The notes: generated from the sequence alone by a model not told the origin. A stretch of 64,000 nucleotides of DNA from Rhizobium nepotum 39/7 (GCF_000949865.1 NZ_JWJH01000011.1:1-64000); one strand, 5' to 3'. Shown: positions 17,803-27,084, numbered from the stretch's first letter. Numbers and translations: made by a program.

Positions 17803-19047
17803 ATGGAATTGCGTGATACCGTATTGCGCCAGCTGAAGAACCGCCGCGAAGGTTTCAGCCTGGAACAGCCCTTCTACACGGACCCGGATTATTTCCAGCT
17901 GGATATGGAAACGATCTGGTATCGCGACTGGCTGTTCGCCGGCCACGATTGCGAGGTGCCGAAGGCCGGTAACTACATCACCCTTCAGGTCGGTGCCTAT
18001 TCCGTCATCGTCATTCGCGGTCGCGATGGACAAATTCGCGCTCTCCATAATTCCTGTCGCCATCGCGGTTCCCGCGTCTGCTCTTCTCATAAGGGCCAGT
18101 CCGCCCGTCTCGTCTGTCCCTATCACCAGTGGACCTACGATCTGGATGGCAAGCTGCTGTTCGCCCGCCATATGGGCGATGATTTCGACAAGGCTGAATT
18201 CGGCCTGAAGCCGGTCCACTGTGAAACCGTTGCCGGTTACGTCTTCATCTGCCTTGCCGACCAGCCCGCCGATTTCGCGCCGATGCGCGCCGAGGTCGAA
18301 AGCTACATGGCTCCGCACCGCATCTGGGAAGCCAAGGTCGCGCATGAAAGCACGATCATCGAAAAGGGCAACTGGAAGCTCGTCTGGGAAAACAACCGCG
18401 AGTGCTACCATTGCGCCGCCAACCACCCGGAACTCTGCCGCACCTATCCTGAAAACCCGAGCGTTACGGGAACGGACGGCGGTGCGAGCGATCCGGAAAT
18501 CGGCGGCCACTGGGCGCGCTGCGAGGCCGCCGGCCTGCCAAGCCGTTTCAAGATCGATCCGAAGGGCCAGTTCCGTGTCGCCCGCATGCCGCTGATCGGC
18601 GAGGCGGAAAGCTACACCATGTCCGGCAAACGCGCCGTGCGCCGGCCGCTGTCGGAAGATGTGAGCATCAGCCATATCGGCGCGCTGCTTCTGTTCCATT
18701 ATCCGACGACCTGGAACCACTTCCTCGGCGACCACACCATTTCCTTCCGGGTGCTGCCGCTGAGCGCCAACGAAACCATGGTCACCACCAAATGGCTGGT
18801 GCACAAGGATGCGGTGGAAGGCGTGGATTACGATCTTGAGGATCTCACCCACGTCTGGAACGAGACCAACGATCAGGACCGTCGCATCGTCGAGGAAAAC
18901 GCCTTCGGCATCCGTTCGCCCGCTTACCAGCCCGGCCCCTATTCCATGGAAGACGAGGGTGGCGTGATGCAGTTCGTCAACTGGTATACCGATTTCATGG
19001 TCGATCGGCTGTCGGGCGACAAGGCCCGGCTTTCGGCAGTAGCGTAA
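17803..19047 (+). CDS. gbcA: Rieske oxygenase, glycine betaine monooxygenase large subunit
   Basis: A 414-residue terminal oxygenase that demethylates glycine betaine to dimethylglycine with O2 and electrons from GbcB. The Rieske site is CRHRG (C85, H87) plus CPYH (C105, H108); the mononuclear iron ligands fall in ENNRECYHCAANHPE (H203, H208). The C-terminal stretch TKWLVHKDAVEGVDYD and AYQPGPYS is very close to Pseudomonas GbcA as I recall it. ATG 17803 follows GAGG; an upstream start at 17737 adds an unlikely extension. It is eight bases before gbcB. Relatives also act on stachydrine, so the exact betaine is not certain. Confidence 0.87.
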   Translation: MELRDTVLRQLKNRREGFSLEQPFYTDPDYFQLDMETIWYRDWLFAGHDCEVPKAGNYITLQVGAYSVIVIRGRDGQIRALHNSCRHRGSRVCSSHKGQSARLVCPYHQWTYDLDGKLLFARHMGDDFDKAEFGLKPVHCETVAGYVFICLADQPADFAPMRAEVESYMAPHRIWEAKVAHESTIIEKGNWKLVWENNRECYHCAANHPELCRTYPENPSVTGTDGGASDPEIGGHWARCEAAGLPSRFKIDPKGQFRVARMPLIGEAESYTMSGKRAVRRPLSEDVSISHIGALLLFHYPTTWNHFLGDHTISFRVLPLSANETMVTTKWLVHKDAVEGVDYDLEDLTHVWNETNDQDRRIVEENAFGIRSPAYQPGPYSMEDEGGVMQFVNWYTDFMVDRLSGDKARLSAVA

Positions 19048-19054
19048 CGCGAAG

Positions 19055-20137
19055 ATGAATATGGCTGTGACTTACAAGCACATAGATGAGATGAAGCCGT
19101 GGAGCGACAAGCTTCACCTCTTGGAATGCATTTCGGTGACGCCCGAGACGCCTGACGTGATGACATTCCTGTTCCGCTCCGAGGATCAGAACTGGTTCCG
19201 ATATCTGCCGGGCCAGTTCGTGACGCTGGAATTGCCGGTGGGGGCGGAGCTGCTCTATCGAACCTATACATTGTCGTCCAGCCCGTCGCGACCCTACGCC
19301 CTGTCTGTCACGGTCAAGGCGCAGGCCACCAGCATCGGCACGCGCTGGATGTTCAACAATCTGAAGCCCGGCATGAAAATCCGGGCGCTCGGTCCGCTCG
19401 GCGATTTCTCCTACGTGCGGCATCCGGGTGAGAAATATCTGTTCATCTCGGCCGGTTCCGGCGTTACGCCGATGATGTCGATGGTGCGCGACATGAGCGA
19501 CCGTGCGCCGCAAAGCGACATCGCCTTCATCAATTGTTCGCGTTCGCCATCCGACATCGTGTTCCGTCACGAGCTGGAATATCTTGCCCGCTTCATGCCG
19601 AAACTGTCGCTCGGTTTCATCGTGGAGAATTGCGGCCGCACCGATCTCTGGTCCGGCCTGAAGGGCATGGTCGACAAGGCCAAGATCGCGCTTTTGACCC
19701 CGGATTTCATGGACCGCACCGTTTTCTGTTGCGGGCCGGGGCCTTTCATGGCTGCCATCAGCTCCATGCTGGATGCTTCCGGCTTCGACATGAGCCGTTA
19801 TCATCAGGAAAGCTTCTCTCCGGCCGCCCCCGTTGCCGTGGGTGAAAGCGTCCACACCGCTGCGGATGGCGAAGCGCTGTCGATGGTGGGTTTCACGCTG
19901 TCCGGCAAGGAAGTGCCGTGCCAGCCCGGCCAGACGGTTCTGATGACGGCGCGCGCCGCCGGCGTCCGCATCGGTGCCGCCTGCGAATCGGGGATTTGCG
20001 GCACCTGCCGGGTGCTGAAGCTTTCCGGCGAAGTGGAGATGAACCACAATGGCGGCATTCTCGATGATGAAATCGAGGAAGGCTATATTCTTGCCTGTTG
20101 TTCGCGGCCCTTGACCGATGTGAAAGTGGAAGCCTGA
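19055..20137 (+). CDS. gbcB: GbcB-type NAD(P)H:[2Fe-2S] reductase
   Basis: A 360-residue reductase that feeds electrons to the Rieske oxygenase. The N-terminal flavin domain has RTYTLSSSPSRP, the NAD(P) domain has FISAGSGVTPMMSM and CCGPGPFM, and a plant-type ferredoxin domain is fused at the C-terminus with CESGICGTC and a final Cys in YILACCSRP. This order (FNR then ferredoxin) is that of the GbcB family. It follows gbcA immediately and completes the two-component betaine demethylase. Confidence 0.9.
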   Translation: MNMAVTYKHIDEMKPWSDKLHLLECISVTPETPDVMTFLFRSEDQNWFRYLPGQFVTLELPVGAELLYRTYTLSSSPSRPYALSVTVKAQATSIGTRWMFNNLKPGMKIRALGPLGDFSYVRHPGEKYLFISAGSGVTPMMSMVRDMSDRAPQSDIAFINCSRSPSDIVFRHELEYLARFMPKLSLGFIVENCGRTDLWSGLKGMVDKAKIALLTPDFMDRTVFCCGPGPFMAAISSMLDASGFDMSRYHQESFSPAAPVAVGESVHTAADGEALSMVGFTLSGKEVPCQPGQTVLMTARAAGVRIGAACESGICGTCRVLKLSGEVEMNHNGGILDDEIEEGYILACCSRPLTDVKVEA

Positions 20138-20188
20138 CCGGCAGGGAAAACGCTGCATCTCCTTGTCCTGAAACCCATTTTTTGTTTG

Positions 20189-20213
20189 GGAACCAATCTT
20201 CCTTGAACGCGTT
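20189..20213 (+). promoter_or_regulatory. EcfG-type general stress promoter before BA14K gene
   Basis: GGAAC at 20189-20193 and CGTT at 20210-20213 are separated by exactly 16 bases. This equals the published consensus of the alphaproteobacterial general stress sigma factor EcfG/RpoE2/SigT. It lies about 115 bases before the BA14K start and faces the same way. Confidence 0.6.
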
Positions 20214-20326
20214 TGCATCGCGTTGAATTCTTTTCGGGTGTTTTAAATGGGGGCTGACCCATATCTCCGACAAGAGTGAGTGGGTGAAAGCGCGGCTCAA
20301 CACGCGCGAGCAAACGGAGGAAGACC

Positions 20327-20791
20327 ATGATGAATATCCGGAGAACGAGTGTCGCCACAGCGATCGTCCTGTTCCTGACAAGCTTTACGCCGTCGCAGGC
20401 GTTCCAGGCGCCTGTTCCGATGCCGAAGCCGGCGATCACCGCCGACAATGTTGTGCCGGTGCAGTACCGCGAATGGGACCGCCGAGGCGACCGCAGGTAT
20501 GGGGACCGGATGTATCGTCCGCGCCCGCCGCGTGACGGCTACTATAATGGCCATCGCGGCTATCGCGACCGCCGTCCGGGCTACCGTTATCATAATGGAA
20601 TGTGGTTCCCGCTGGCGGCCTTTGCAGCAGGTGCGATCATCGGCGGTGCCGTGTCGCAGCCGAGGCCGGCCTATGGCGGCAGCCATGTCTCCTGGTGTCA
20701 GAACCGCTGGCGCTCGTATCGCGCCTACGACAATAGCTACCAGCCGAGTAACGGCCCGCGCCGGGTGTGCGTGTCGCCCTACAGCCGTTAA
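20327..20791 (+). CDS. BA14K family secreted protein, copy 1
   Basis: A 154-residue exported protein. The signal peptide spans about residues 1-25 (ending PSQAFQA). A Tyr/Arg/Gly-rich middle ([18 protein letters not shown]) is followed by a short hydrophobic segment ([15 protein letters not shown]) and the C-terminal BA14K motif [18 protein letters not shown]...NGPRRVC. BA14K proteins are immunoreactive lectin-like proteins first described in Brucella; their role in free-living relatives is unclear. The gene has its own stress-type promoter and terminator. A paralogue follows. Confidence 0.88.
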   Translation: MMNIRRTSVATAIVLFLTSFTPSQAFQAPVPMPKPAITADNVVPVQYREWDRRGDRRYGDRMYRPRPPRDGYYNGHRGYRDRRPGYRYHNGMWFPLAAFAAGAIIGGAVSQPRPAYGGSHVSWCQNRWRSYRAYDNSYQPSNGPRRVCVSPYSR

Positions 20792-20803
20792 GGACGGTTT
20801 TCG

Positions 20804-20835
20804 AAAGCCCGGATCTGATCCGGGCTTTTGCTTTC
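20804..20835 (+). terminator. Intrinsic terminator after BA14K copy 1
   Basis: AAAGCCCGGAT paired with ATCCGGGCTTT, then TTGCTTT, 13 bases after the stop codon. Confidence 0.75.
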
Positions 20836-21015
20836 AGGACGCCGATTTCGATAAACGAGGTGTGACAACGCCGTTAATGCTGGGTTCAGGCACAACCGCC
20901 TAGCCTGTATCCTGTAAAGTTGCAGCCAGAACCTACAAACTGGCCGAACGAGAAGAAAAAGATGTTATTATTCACGCGTAACGGCCTGTTGACCGTCGTG
21001 AATGGAGGAAGTCAG

Positions 21016-21531
21016 ATGAGAAGCTATGTGAAGAATATCCTGGCTGTCGGTCTTTCTGCGATCGTGGTTGCAGGAGCGATCGTTCCCGCTGAGGCAATGC
21101 CATTGTCGATGGCGCCGAAGAGCGTCGAGACCGCAGGCAACGACGCCAGCCAGAACATCGTGAATGTGCAATATTGGCGTGAACGTCGCGGTGACTGGGG
21201 TGATCGTCGCGGCTGGTATGGCGGCCATCGTGGTTATCGCGATTACCGTCCAGGCTATCGCCATCATGACGGCTACTGGTTCCCGCTCGCAGCCTTCGCG
21301 ACGGGCGCGATCATCGGCGGCGCCCTGTCGCAGCCGCGTGAGGTCTACCGGCCGGTGCCGGAATATCGTCCGCGCCCGGTCTATCGCGAGTACCGTCCGG
21401 TGCGCCGTGGCGGCATGAGCCAGTCGCATGTGAACTGGTGCTATGGTCGCTATCGTTCCTACGATGCCTATAGCAACACGTTCCAGCCCTATCACGGCCC
21501 ACGCCAGCCCTGCTATTCGCCTTACAGCTGA
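21016..21531 (+). CDS. BA14K family secreted protein, copy 2
   Basis: A 171-residue paralogue of the preceding gene with the same plan: signal peptide ([23 protein letters not shown], cut near PAEA), a Tyr/Arg/Gly-rich middle ([18 protein letters not shown]), the hydrophobic [15 protein letters not shown] segment, and the C-terminal [18 protein letters not shown] and [11 protein letters not shown] motif with two cysteines. ATG 21016 follows a perfect GGAGG; an upstream frame start at 20920 is unlikely. Separate terminators after each copy show independent transcripts. No GGAAC-type promoter was seen for this copy. Confidence 0.88.
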   Translation: MRSYVKNILAVGLSAIVVAGAIVPAEAMPLSMAPKSVETAGNDASQNIVNVQYWRERRGDWGDRRGWYGGHRGYRDYRPGYRHHDGYWFPLAAFATGAIIGGALSQPREVYRPVPEYRPRPVYREYRPVRRGGMSQSHVNWCYGRYRSYDAYSNTFQPYHGPRQPCYSPYS

Positions 21532-21556
21532 TAGAAGGACGAATTGAACCGACAAG

Positions 21557-21592
21557 AGCCGTCCGGCAACGATCCGGGCGGCTTTTTTGTTT
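21557..21592 (+). terminator. Intrinsic terminator after BA14K copy 2
   Basis: AGCCGtCCGG pairs with CCGGgCGGCT (one mismatch pair), followed by a run of six T. It also abuts the stop of the convergent ZntB-like gene. Confidence 0.75.
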
Positions 21593-22588
21593 TCAGAGAA
21601 TGCGTGCCCGTTTCAGCACGAACCAGGCAAGCATGACCGAAATCACGATGAAGATGCTGGCCGAAAGCGTGCCGCCTGTGCCGACCGTAAATGGCAGCTC
21701 ATCCGTATTCATGCCGAAGAAACCCGTCACCAGCGATGGTGGCAGCAGGAACGCCGTCATCAGCGACAGGATATAAAGGTGTCGGTTGGTCTCGGACGAG
21801 AGTTTGGAATCGATTTCCTCGTGCAGCAGTCTCGCGCGCTCCTGTAAGGCGTAGACGTCGTGATCGACAGCCTCGAGGCGGCTCATCAACCGTGAGGCGA
21901 CATCCTCGAAACCATCGGGCATTTCATCCTCGTTTGCAGCGGAGGCCCGCCGCATCAGGGTCAGCACGGTGCGCAGATGCCGGTGCAGGCGCACGACCGT
22001 TCGCCTGAGCGGCGCAAGACGCCGCCGCTCGTCACGGTTCTCGCTGTCATAGACCATATCCTCGATGGCGTTCAGCTCCTCGGTCGTTTCAATCACGAGG
22101 CTGATGAGCGAACGCTGGAACTCCGCGACAAGGCCCTCGAAGACATGGGCGGGTGTGAGATAGCGGTTGGAATTTTTGTCAACCGCCGCTTTCAGTCGGT
22201 CCACCGAGCGCAGCGGCTGCAAGCGGGTGGTAATGATGAAACGGTCGCTCACCGCGAAATGCAGCCATCCGAAATCGCGCGTTTCCTGATCGAATTCCCG
22301 CTGGAAATCGACCAGCGTGCCATAGAGCGATTTTTCATCCACCGTGATGGAGGGATGTGTCTCATGGGTGGTGAGACTTGCCAGCGCCGCCGGATCGAGG
22401 CCATCGATCGTCTCGAGAAAGGCGGTCACCCGCTGATCCGCGAGATTGAGATGCAGCCAGAAGAACCCCTCGCATTCGGCCATCTCGCCGAAGCCCTCAT
22501 CGGGCGCAAGCCGTCTGCACGGCGCTGTTCCGGGGTGGAATTGATAGGCCCAGACAAGGCCGGGGATAGCGGGCGTTATGAGATCCAT
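21593..22588 (-). CDS. CorA/ZntB-like cation transporter
   Basis: A 331-residue member of the CorA superfamily. The soluble part is helical and acidic; the C-terminus has two membrane helices joined by FFGMNTDELPF, a GMN motif followed by an acidic-Pro loop like that of ZntB (Zn2+ transport) rather than the YGMNF of the corA gene in this window. The tail VLKRARIL is short. Start MDLITPAIPG at 22588 is preferred over 22639. Substrate (Zn2+ or Mg2+) is not certain. It is divergent from the acyl-CoA genes. Confidence 0.85.
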   Translation of the reverse strand: MDLITPAIPGLVWAYQFHPGTAPCRRLAPDEGFGEMAECEGFFWLHLNLADQRVTAFLETIDGLDPAALASLTTHETHPSITVDEKSLYGTLVDFQREFDQETRDFGWLHFAVSDRFIITTRLQPLRSVDRLKAAVDKNSNRYLTPAHVFEGLVAEFQRSLISLVIETTEELNAIEDMVYDSENRDERRRLAPLRRTVVRLHRHLRTVLTLMRRASAANEDEMPDGFEDVASRLMSRLEAVDHDVYALQERARLLHEEIDSKLSSETNRHLYILSLMTAFLLPPSLVTGFFGMNTDELPFTVGTGGTLSASIFIVISVMLAWFVLKRARIL

Positions 22589-22740
22589 CGTGGCAGTCCT
22601 GACCGGCGAAATGGGAGGGGGAGACGTCCGTCGCCCCAAGACGGGAACGGCAGCGGTGGCACGGCACCTGTCAGCGCATGCTGAGCAAATTCACATGACA
22701 GTTTTATAACAATCCCGCTGAAAAGCGGGGAATTTTCAAA

Positions 22741-22756
22741 TTGACGTTTACGTAAA
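22741..22756 (+). promoter_or_regulatory. LiuR-like inverted repeat before acyl-CoA operon
   Basis: Two half-sites TTnACGT and ACGTnAA meet at a TT centre, giving a 16-base dyad beginning TTGACGT. This resembles the operator of LiuR, a MerR-family regulator of branched-chain amino acid and acyl-CoA degradation genes. The site is 55-70 bases before the acyl-CoA dehydrogenase start. LiuR itself is not in the window. Confidence 0.45.
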
Positions 22757-22810
22757 AATCATTTAGCCCGAAGAACAGCACGATAGGCAAAAGCTTCGGG
22801 AGGAGGCAGC

Positions 22811-24595
22811 ATGTATACCGCGCCGGTGGACGATATCGCCTTTACGCTCAAACATGTGGCGGGTCTTCAAGATGCGCTCGCGAAGGGTGCGCTGGGGGAT
22901 CTCGGTGAAGATGTCGTGGATGCCATTTTGCAGGAAGCGGGCCGTTTTGCCACCGAGCAGGTTGCGCCGCTTGCCGATATAGGCGACCGCCAGGGTGCGC
23001 GCCTGAGCGACGACAAGGTCACGACGCCGGATGGCTGGGCCGATCTTTACCGGCGCTGGGCTGAGGCCGGCTGGAACAGCCTGACCGCGCCTGAGGAGTT
23101 CGGGGGCCAGAACCTGCCGCATATGCTGAATGTCGCGGCGCTCGAAATGTGGAACTCCGGTTCCATGGCTTTCGCGCTGGCGCCAACGCTGACCATGGGG
23201 GCTGTCGAAGCTCTGGTCGCCCACGGCAGCAACGATCTCAAGCGCACCTATCTTCCAAAACTCGTCTCCGGCGAATGGACCGGCACGATGAACCTCACCG
23301 AACCGCATGCGGGGTCGGACCTTGGCGTCCTGAAGAGCCGGGCTGAACGTAATGGCGACGGCACCTACCGCATCTTCGGCCAGAAGATTTTCATCACCTG
23401 GGGTGAACATGACGCGGCGGACAATATCATCCACCTCGTTCTCGCGCGCCTGCCGGATGCGCCGGCCGGCACGCGCGGCATCTCGCTGTTCCTCGTGCCG
23501 AAATTCCTGCCGGACGACGATGGTGCGCCGGGCAGCCGCAACGACGTCTTCTGCCATTCGCTGGAACACAAGCTCGGCATTCACGGTTCGCCCACCTGCA
23601 CGATGATCTTCGGAGACGGCAGGTTCGGCGAAGAGAAGGGTGCCTTGGGCTGGCTGATCGGCGAGGAGAACAAGGGTCTCGCCTGCATGTTCACCATGAT
23701 GAACAATGCTCGCCTTGCCGTCGGCATGCAGGGCGTGGCGATCTGCGAAGCGGCCACCCAGAAGGCAATCGAATACGCCAAAGAGCGCACGCAGGGCAAG
23801 GCGCCCGGCTGGCAAGGTTCCGGCATGAGCCCGATCATCGCGCATCCGGATATCGCCAGAACGCTTCTGACGATGAAGGCGCTGACGCAGGGGTCGCGGG
23901 CGATCTCCTTCAGCTGCGCCCACGCCATCGACATGGCGCATGCTGCCGAAGATACGGCCGAGCGCGCCCACTGGCAGGAGCGCGCAGCACTTTTGACGCC
24001 GATCGCCAAATCCTTCTCCACCGATGCCGGTGTCGATGTCGCTTCCATGGGCATTCAGGTGCATGGCGGCATGGGCTTCATCGAGGAGACCGGGGCTGCG
24101 CGTTACCTGCGGGACGCGCGCATCGCGCCGATCTACGAGGGCACCAACGGCATTCAGGCCATCGATCTTGTGGTGCGCAAGCTGTCGCTTTCCGATGGCG
24201 CGCAAGTGCGCGGCTTCATCACTGAGCTGCGTGAAATCGCCACCCGGACAGCAGCCTCGAACCGCGTCGATCTCGGCGAAACGGCCCGTTACCTGGAAAC
24301 AAGCCTCACCGATCTGGAAACCACGACCGACTGGCTGCTGCAACGCCTGAAGGCGGGCGAGATCGAAACCGCGCTTGCTGGCGCCACACCCTATCAGCGC
24401 CTCTTCGGGCTGGCGCTCACCGGGGCTTATCTCGCCAAGGGCGCCTTGGCGCAGGTGGATGACGGCAGGGGTGCGCAGCGCGCCTCGCTCTGCCGGTTTG
24501 CGGCGGAAAACCTGCTGGCGGAAACGGCGGCGCTCAAAGACCGCGTCATTGCCGGGGCGGCAAGCCTTGCCGCCGCCCGCGTCGTGCTGGATTAA
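22811..24595 (+). CDS. Acyl-CoA dehydrogenase with C-terminal extension
   Basis: A 594-residue FAD enzyme of the long acyl-CoA dehydrogenase subfamily, which introduces the 2,3 double bond in acyl-CoA. Motifs include MNLTEPHAGSDLG, FITWGEHD, HKLGIHGSPTC, MNNARLAVGMQG, and VHGGMGFIEETGAARYLRDARIAPIYEGTNGIQAIDL at the flavin site; the likely catalytic Glu is in YEGTNG. An extra C-terminal domain of about 120 residues (from DLETTTDWLL) is typical of the subfamily. It starts with a good ribosome site (GGGAGGAGG) and is ten bases before an enoyl-CoA hydratase. Confidence 0.93.
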   Translation: MYTAPVDDIAFTLKHVAGLQDALAKGALGDLGEDVVDAILQEAGRFATEQVAPLADIGDRQGARLSDDKVTTPDGWADLYRRWAEAGWNSLTAPEEFGGQNLPHMLNVAALEMWNSGSMAFALAPTLTMGAVEALVAHGSNDLKRTYLPKLVSGEWTGTMNLTEPHAGSDLGVLKSRAERNGDGTYRIFGQKIFITWGEHDAADNIIHLVLARLPDAPAGTRGISLFLVPKFLPDDDGAPGSRNDVFCHSLEHKLGIHGSPTCTMIFGDGRFGEEKGALGWLIGEENKGLACMFTMMNNARLAVGMQGVAICEAATQKAIEYAKERTQGKAPGWQGSGMSPIIAHPDIARTLLTMKALTQGSRAISFSCAHAIDMAHAAEDTAERAHWQERAALLTPIAKSFSTDAGVDVASMGIQVHGGMGFIEETGAARYLRDARIAPIYEGTNGIQAIDLVVRKLSLSDGAQVRGFITELREIATRTAASNRVDLGETARYLETSLTDLETTTDWLLQRLKAGEIETALAGATPYQRLFGLALTGAYLAKGALAQVDDGRGAQRASLCRFAAENLLAETAALKDRVIAGAASLAAARVVLD

Positions 24596-24605
24596 GGAGA
24601 AAGCC

Positions 24606-25364
24606 ATGTCGGACGATCATATTCTCGTCGAGCGGGTCGGCCATGCGCCTGACGTTCTGACCATCCGCTTCAACCGGCCGGAAAAGAAAAACGCCATTAC
24701 CGATGCGATGTATCTGCGTATGGCTGAAGCCTTGCAGGCCGCCAATGCGGACCCGGATATTCGTGTGGTCGCTTTTCTCGGCACGGAAGGCTGCTTTTCC
24801 GCTGGCAACGACATGGCCGATTTCCTCGCCTTCGCCATGTCGGGCGCAAAGGGCAAGCTTGCGGTGCTCGATCTTCTGAAGGCGCTGGCGACCTTTGAAA
24901 AACCGCTGGTTTCCGGTGTTGACGGGCTGGCCATCGGCATCGGCACGACGCTGAACCTGCATTGCGATCTGACCGTCGCCTCCAACCGCAGCCTGTTCAA
25001 GACGCCTTTCGTGGATCTGGCACTGGTGCCGGAAGCGGCCTCAAGCCTGCTTGCACCGAGACTCATCGGCCATCAGCGCGCCTTTGCGCTGCTGGCCATG
25101 GGCGAAGGTTTTTCCGCCGAACAGGCCTTGCAGGCCGGAATGATCTGGAAGGTCGTGGCTCCCGAACATGTCGAAAGTGAAACGCTGGCGCTTGCCACCC
25201 GGCTTGCCGCCAAGCCGCAGCAGGCGCTGAAGATCGCCCGCGATCTCGTGCGCGGCAACCCGCAGGACGTGCTCGCCCGCATCGACGAGGAAGCCCGCCA
25301 CTTCATCGCGCAATTGCAGAGTGCCGAAGCGAGGGCGGCTTTCGAGGCATTCATGCGCCGTTAA
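24606..25364 (+). CDS. Enoyl-CoA hydratase/isomerase family protein
   Basis: A 252-residue crotonase-fold protein likely to hydrate the product of the upstream dehydrogenase. Seen are RFNRPEKKNAITDAMY at the CoA site, the oxyanion-hole segments CFSAGNDMADF and GLAIGIGTTLNLHCDLTVAS, and a helical C-terminus. In the position of one catalytic Glu there is TTLNLH, so the activity may be isomerase-like rather than classical hydratase. ATG 24606 follows AAGGAG, ten bases after the dehydrogenase stop: one operon. Confidence 0.88.
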   Translation: MSDDHILVERVGHAPDVLTIRFNRPEKKNAITDAMYLRMAEALQAANADPDIRVVAFLGTEGCFSAGNDMADFLAFAMSGAKGKLAVLDLLKALATFEKPLVSGVDGLAIGIGTTLNLHCDLTVASNRSLFKTPFVDLALVPEAASSLLAPRLIGHQRAFALLAMGEGFSAEQALQAGMIWKVVAPEHVESETLALATRLAAKPQQALKIARDLVRGNPQDVLARIDEEARHFIAQLQSAEARAAFEAFMRR

Positions 25365-25518
25365 GCGTTCGCGCAGCGATCAGTCCCACTTTTTGTGAAG
25401 CAGGCGGCAGCGTTGAAATTTGAAGGCCGCTGTGCTTGTGAAGGCGGATTATGTATGGTCGATCAAACTGGTCCGGCAAAGACGGATCGCACAAACTCTA
25501 CGTCCGAAGGCCACCCGC

Positions 25519-25833
25519 ATGCGTCACTTCGTTTTCGCCCTGACCATTTTTCTCTCTGCCGCGACCGTTGCAGAGGCGGCGGCGATTGCGCCTTTGCCGG
25601 GTTCGAGCAACAACGTCATTCTGGCGCAGTCCATGCAAGACGATAGTCCGAACTACTATTCCGGCAATTCCCGCGATCGCCAGCGCCGCGCGCGCTTCGT
25701 GTGCGTCATCACCCCGCCGGAGAGCGCCAATCGCCGCCGGCCCTATGTCTGCCCGATCAAGCAAGGTCGCGTCGGCGGCAGTTGCCGCTGCTCGGGCGTG
25801 GTCGGCAACGGCACGGTCGATACGGCCTGGTGA
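25519..25833 (+). CDS. Small secreted protein, unknown
   Basis: A 104-residue protein with a clear signal peptide (MRHFVFALTIFLSAATVAEA, cut near residue 20). The mature part has four cysteines (FVCVITPP, PYVCPIKQG, GSCRCSG) that could form two disulfides. I do not recognise the family. ATG 25519 is chosen because it places the signal peptide at the start; an upstream start at 25420 would bury it. The gene converges with the methyltransferase, sharing the stop region. Confidence 0.7.
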   Translation: MRHFVFALTIFLSAATVAEAAAIAPLPGSSNNVILAQSMQDDSPNYYSGNSRDRQRRARFVCVITPPESANRRRPYVCPIKQGRVGGSCRCSGVVGNGTVDTAW

Positions 25834-27084
25834 TTATTTCTCCAGCGTCGCGACCGCTTCCACATGCGGCGACCACAGGAACTGATCGACCGGCGTGACG
25901 CGCGTGACGCGATAACCGCCCTCCACCAGAATGGCGAGGTCGCGGGCAAGCGTCAGCGGATTGCAACTGACGGCGACGATTTTCTTCACCGTGCTGCGGG
26001 CAAGTTCCTTGCACTGGAATTCCGCACCGGCGCGTGGCGGATCGAACACGACAGCGTCGTAATTCTTCAATTCGCTCGTCATCAGCGGGCGGCGGAAGAG
26101 ATCGCGTCTCTCGATGCTGACGGGTTTCACCCCCTGCGTATTGCGCGCGGCGAAATCCAGCGCCTTCAGCGGCTTGTCCTCCGCCTCCACCGCATGCACG
26201 CGGCCGACGCGGGCCAGCCGGAGCGCAAATGTGCCGGAACCGCAGAAAAGATCGGCAATGCGTTTGGATTTGCCGACATGGGCGAGCACCAGTTCTGCCA
26301 TTGCGTCTTCGGCCTGTTTCGTCGCCTGTGTAAAACCGCCGGCCGGCGGCGACACGGTGATGCCGCCAAATTCGATGATCGGCTTATGCGGTTCGATCAG
26401 GATTTCGCCTGATAGCGAGACGCGGGCGATGCCGCGCATGGCCAGCACCGTCTCCGTCAACATGCGCCGCTGCTTGTCGCCAACGGATTTGATGCCGTCG
26501 ACGGAGATATCAAGACCCGAGAGCGTTTCAAGAACGGCGATGCGGAACGGTTCCGCATTCGATGAAACGGAAAGGCCGATGGTGCGGATGGCATCCAGCC
26601 GCGACACGATGCCGGGCGAGGTGACGGGACATTCCTCGATGGCGACGATGTGATGGCTGTTCGCCTGGCTGAAGCCGAGCAGCAGACCCTTTTCCGTCCT
26701 GCGGGCGGCAAACACCGCGCGGCGGCGCTCGCCGGGGCGACAGATGACGAGATCGTCCACATCAGGGGTAAGCCCCTTCGATTTCAGCGCCGAAACCACC
26801 AGTTCCCGCTTGAAGACGTGATAGGGCTGGTCGGCCAGATGCTGCAACGAACAGCCGCCGCAGGTGCCGTTGACGCCCTCGAGGCCGAAGTGGCGGCAGG
26901 CGGGCTCGCGGCGGTCTGCCGAGGCTTCCGCAATGGACATGATCGTGCCGGTATCCTTGACCCTGGCAATGGCCACGGTTTCTCCGGGCAGGGCGAAGGG
27001 CACGTAGACCGGACCGTCGGGACAGTGCGCAATGCCGTCGCCCTGGGCGCCGAGGCTCGTGATGCTGACGGTTTGTGCACTCAT
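25834..27084 (-). CDS. TrmA/RlmD-family RNA (uracil-5-)methyltransferase
   Basis: A 416-residue SAM-dependent enzyme that methylates uracil C5 in rRNA or tRNA. An N-terminal TRAM-like domain precedes cysteines C63, C75 and C78 (CRHFGLEGVNGTCGGC), the Fe-S cluster pattern of RumA/RlmD. The Rossmann part has DLFCGSGTFALRLA and VVFDPPRAGAE, and the catalytic Cys is in AVSCNPLTLARDL. Whether it acts on 23S rRNA U1939 or another site is unknown. The start overlaps the tlyA stop by four bases (ATGA), so the two are translationally coupled. Confidence 0.9.
   Translation of the reverse strand: MSAQTVSITSLGAQGDGIAHCPDGPVYVPFALPGETVAIARVKDTGTIMSIAEASADRREPACRHFGLEGVNGTCGGCSLQHLADQPYHVFKRELVVSALKSKGLTPDVDDLVICRPGERRRAVFAARRTEKGLLLGFSQANSHHIVAIEECPVTSPGIVSRLDAIRTIGLSVSSNAEPFRIAVLETLSGLDISVDGIKSVGDKQRRMLTETVLAMRGIARVSLSGEILIEPHKPIIEFGGITVSPPAGGFTQATKQAEDAMAELVLAHVGKSKRIADLFCGSGTFALRLARVGRVHAVEAEDKPLKALDFAARNTQGVKPVSIERRDLFRRPLMTSELKNYDAVVFDPPRAGAEFQCKELARSTVKKIVAVSCNPLTLARDLAILVEGGYRVTRVTPVDQFLWSPHVEAVATLEK

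Noticed and set aside
22763-24607. 614-codon minus-strand frame opposite the acyl-CoA dehydrogenase
   Set aside because: It mirrors the dehydrogenase codon for codon, has a skewed residue composition and no conserved motifs.
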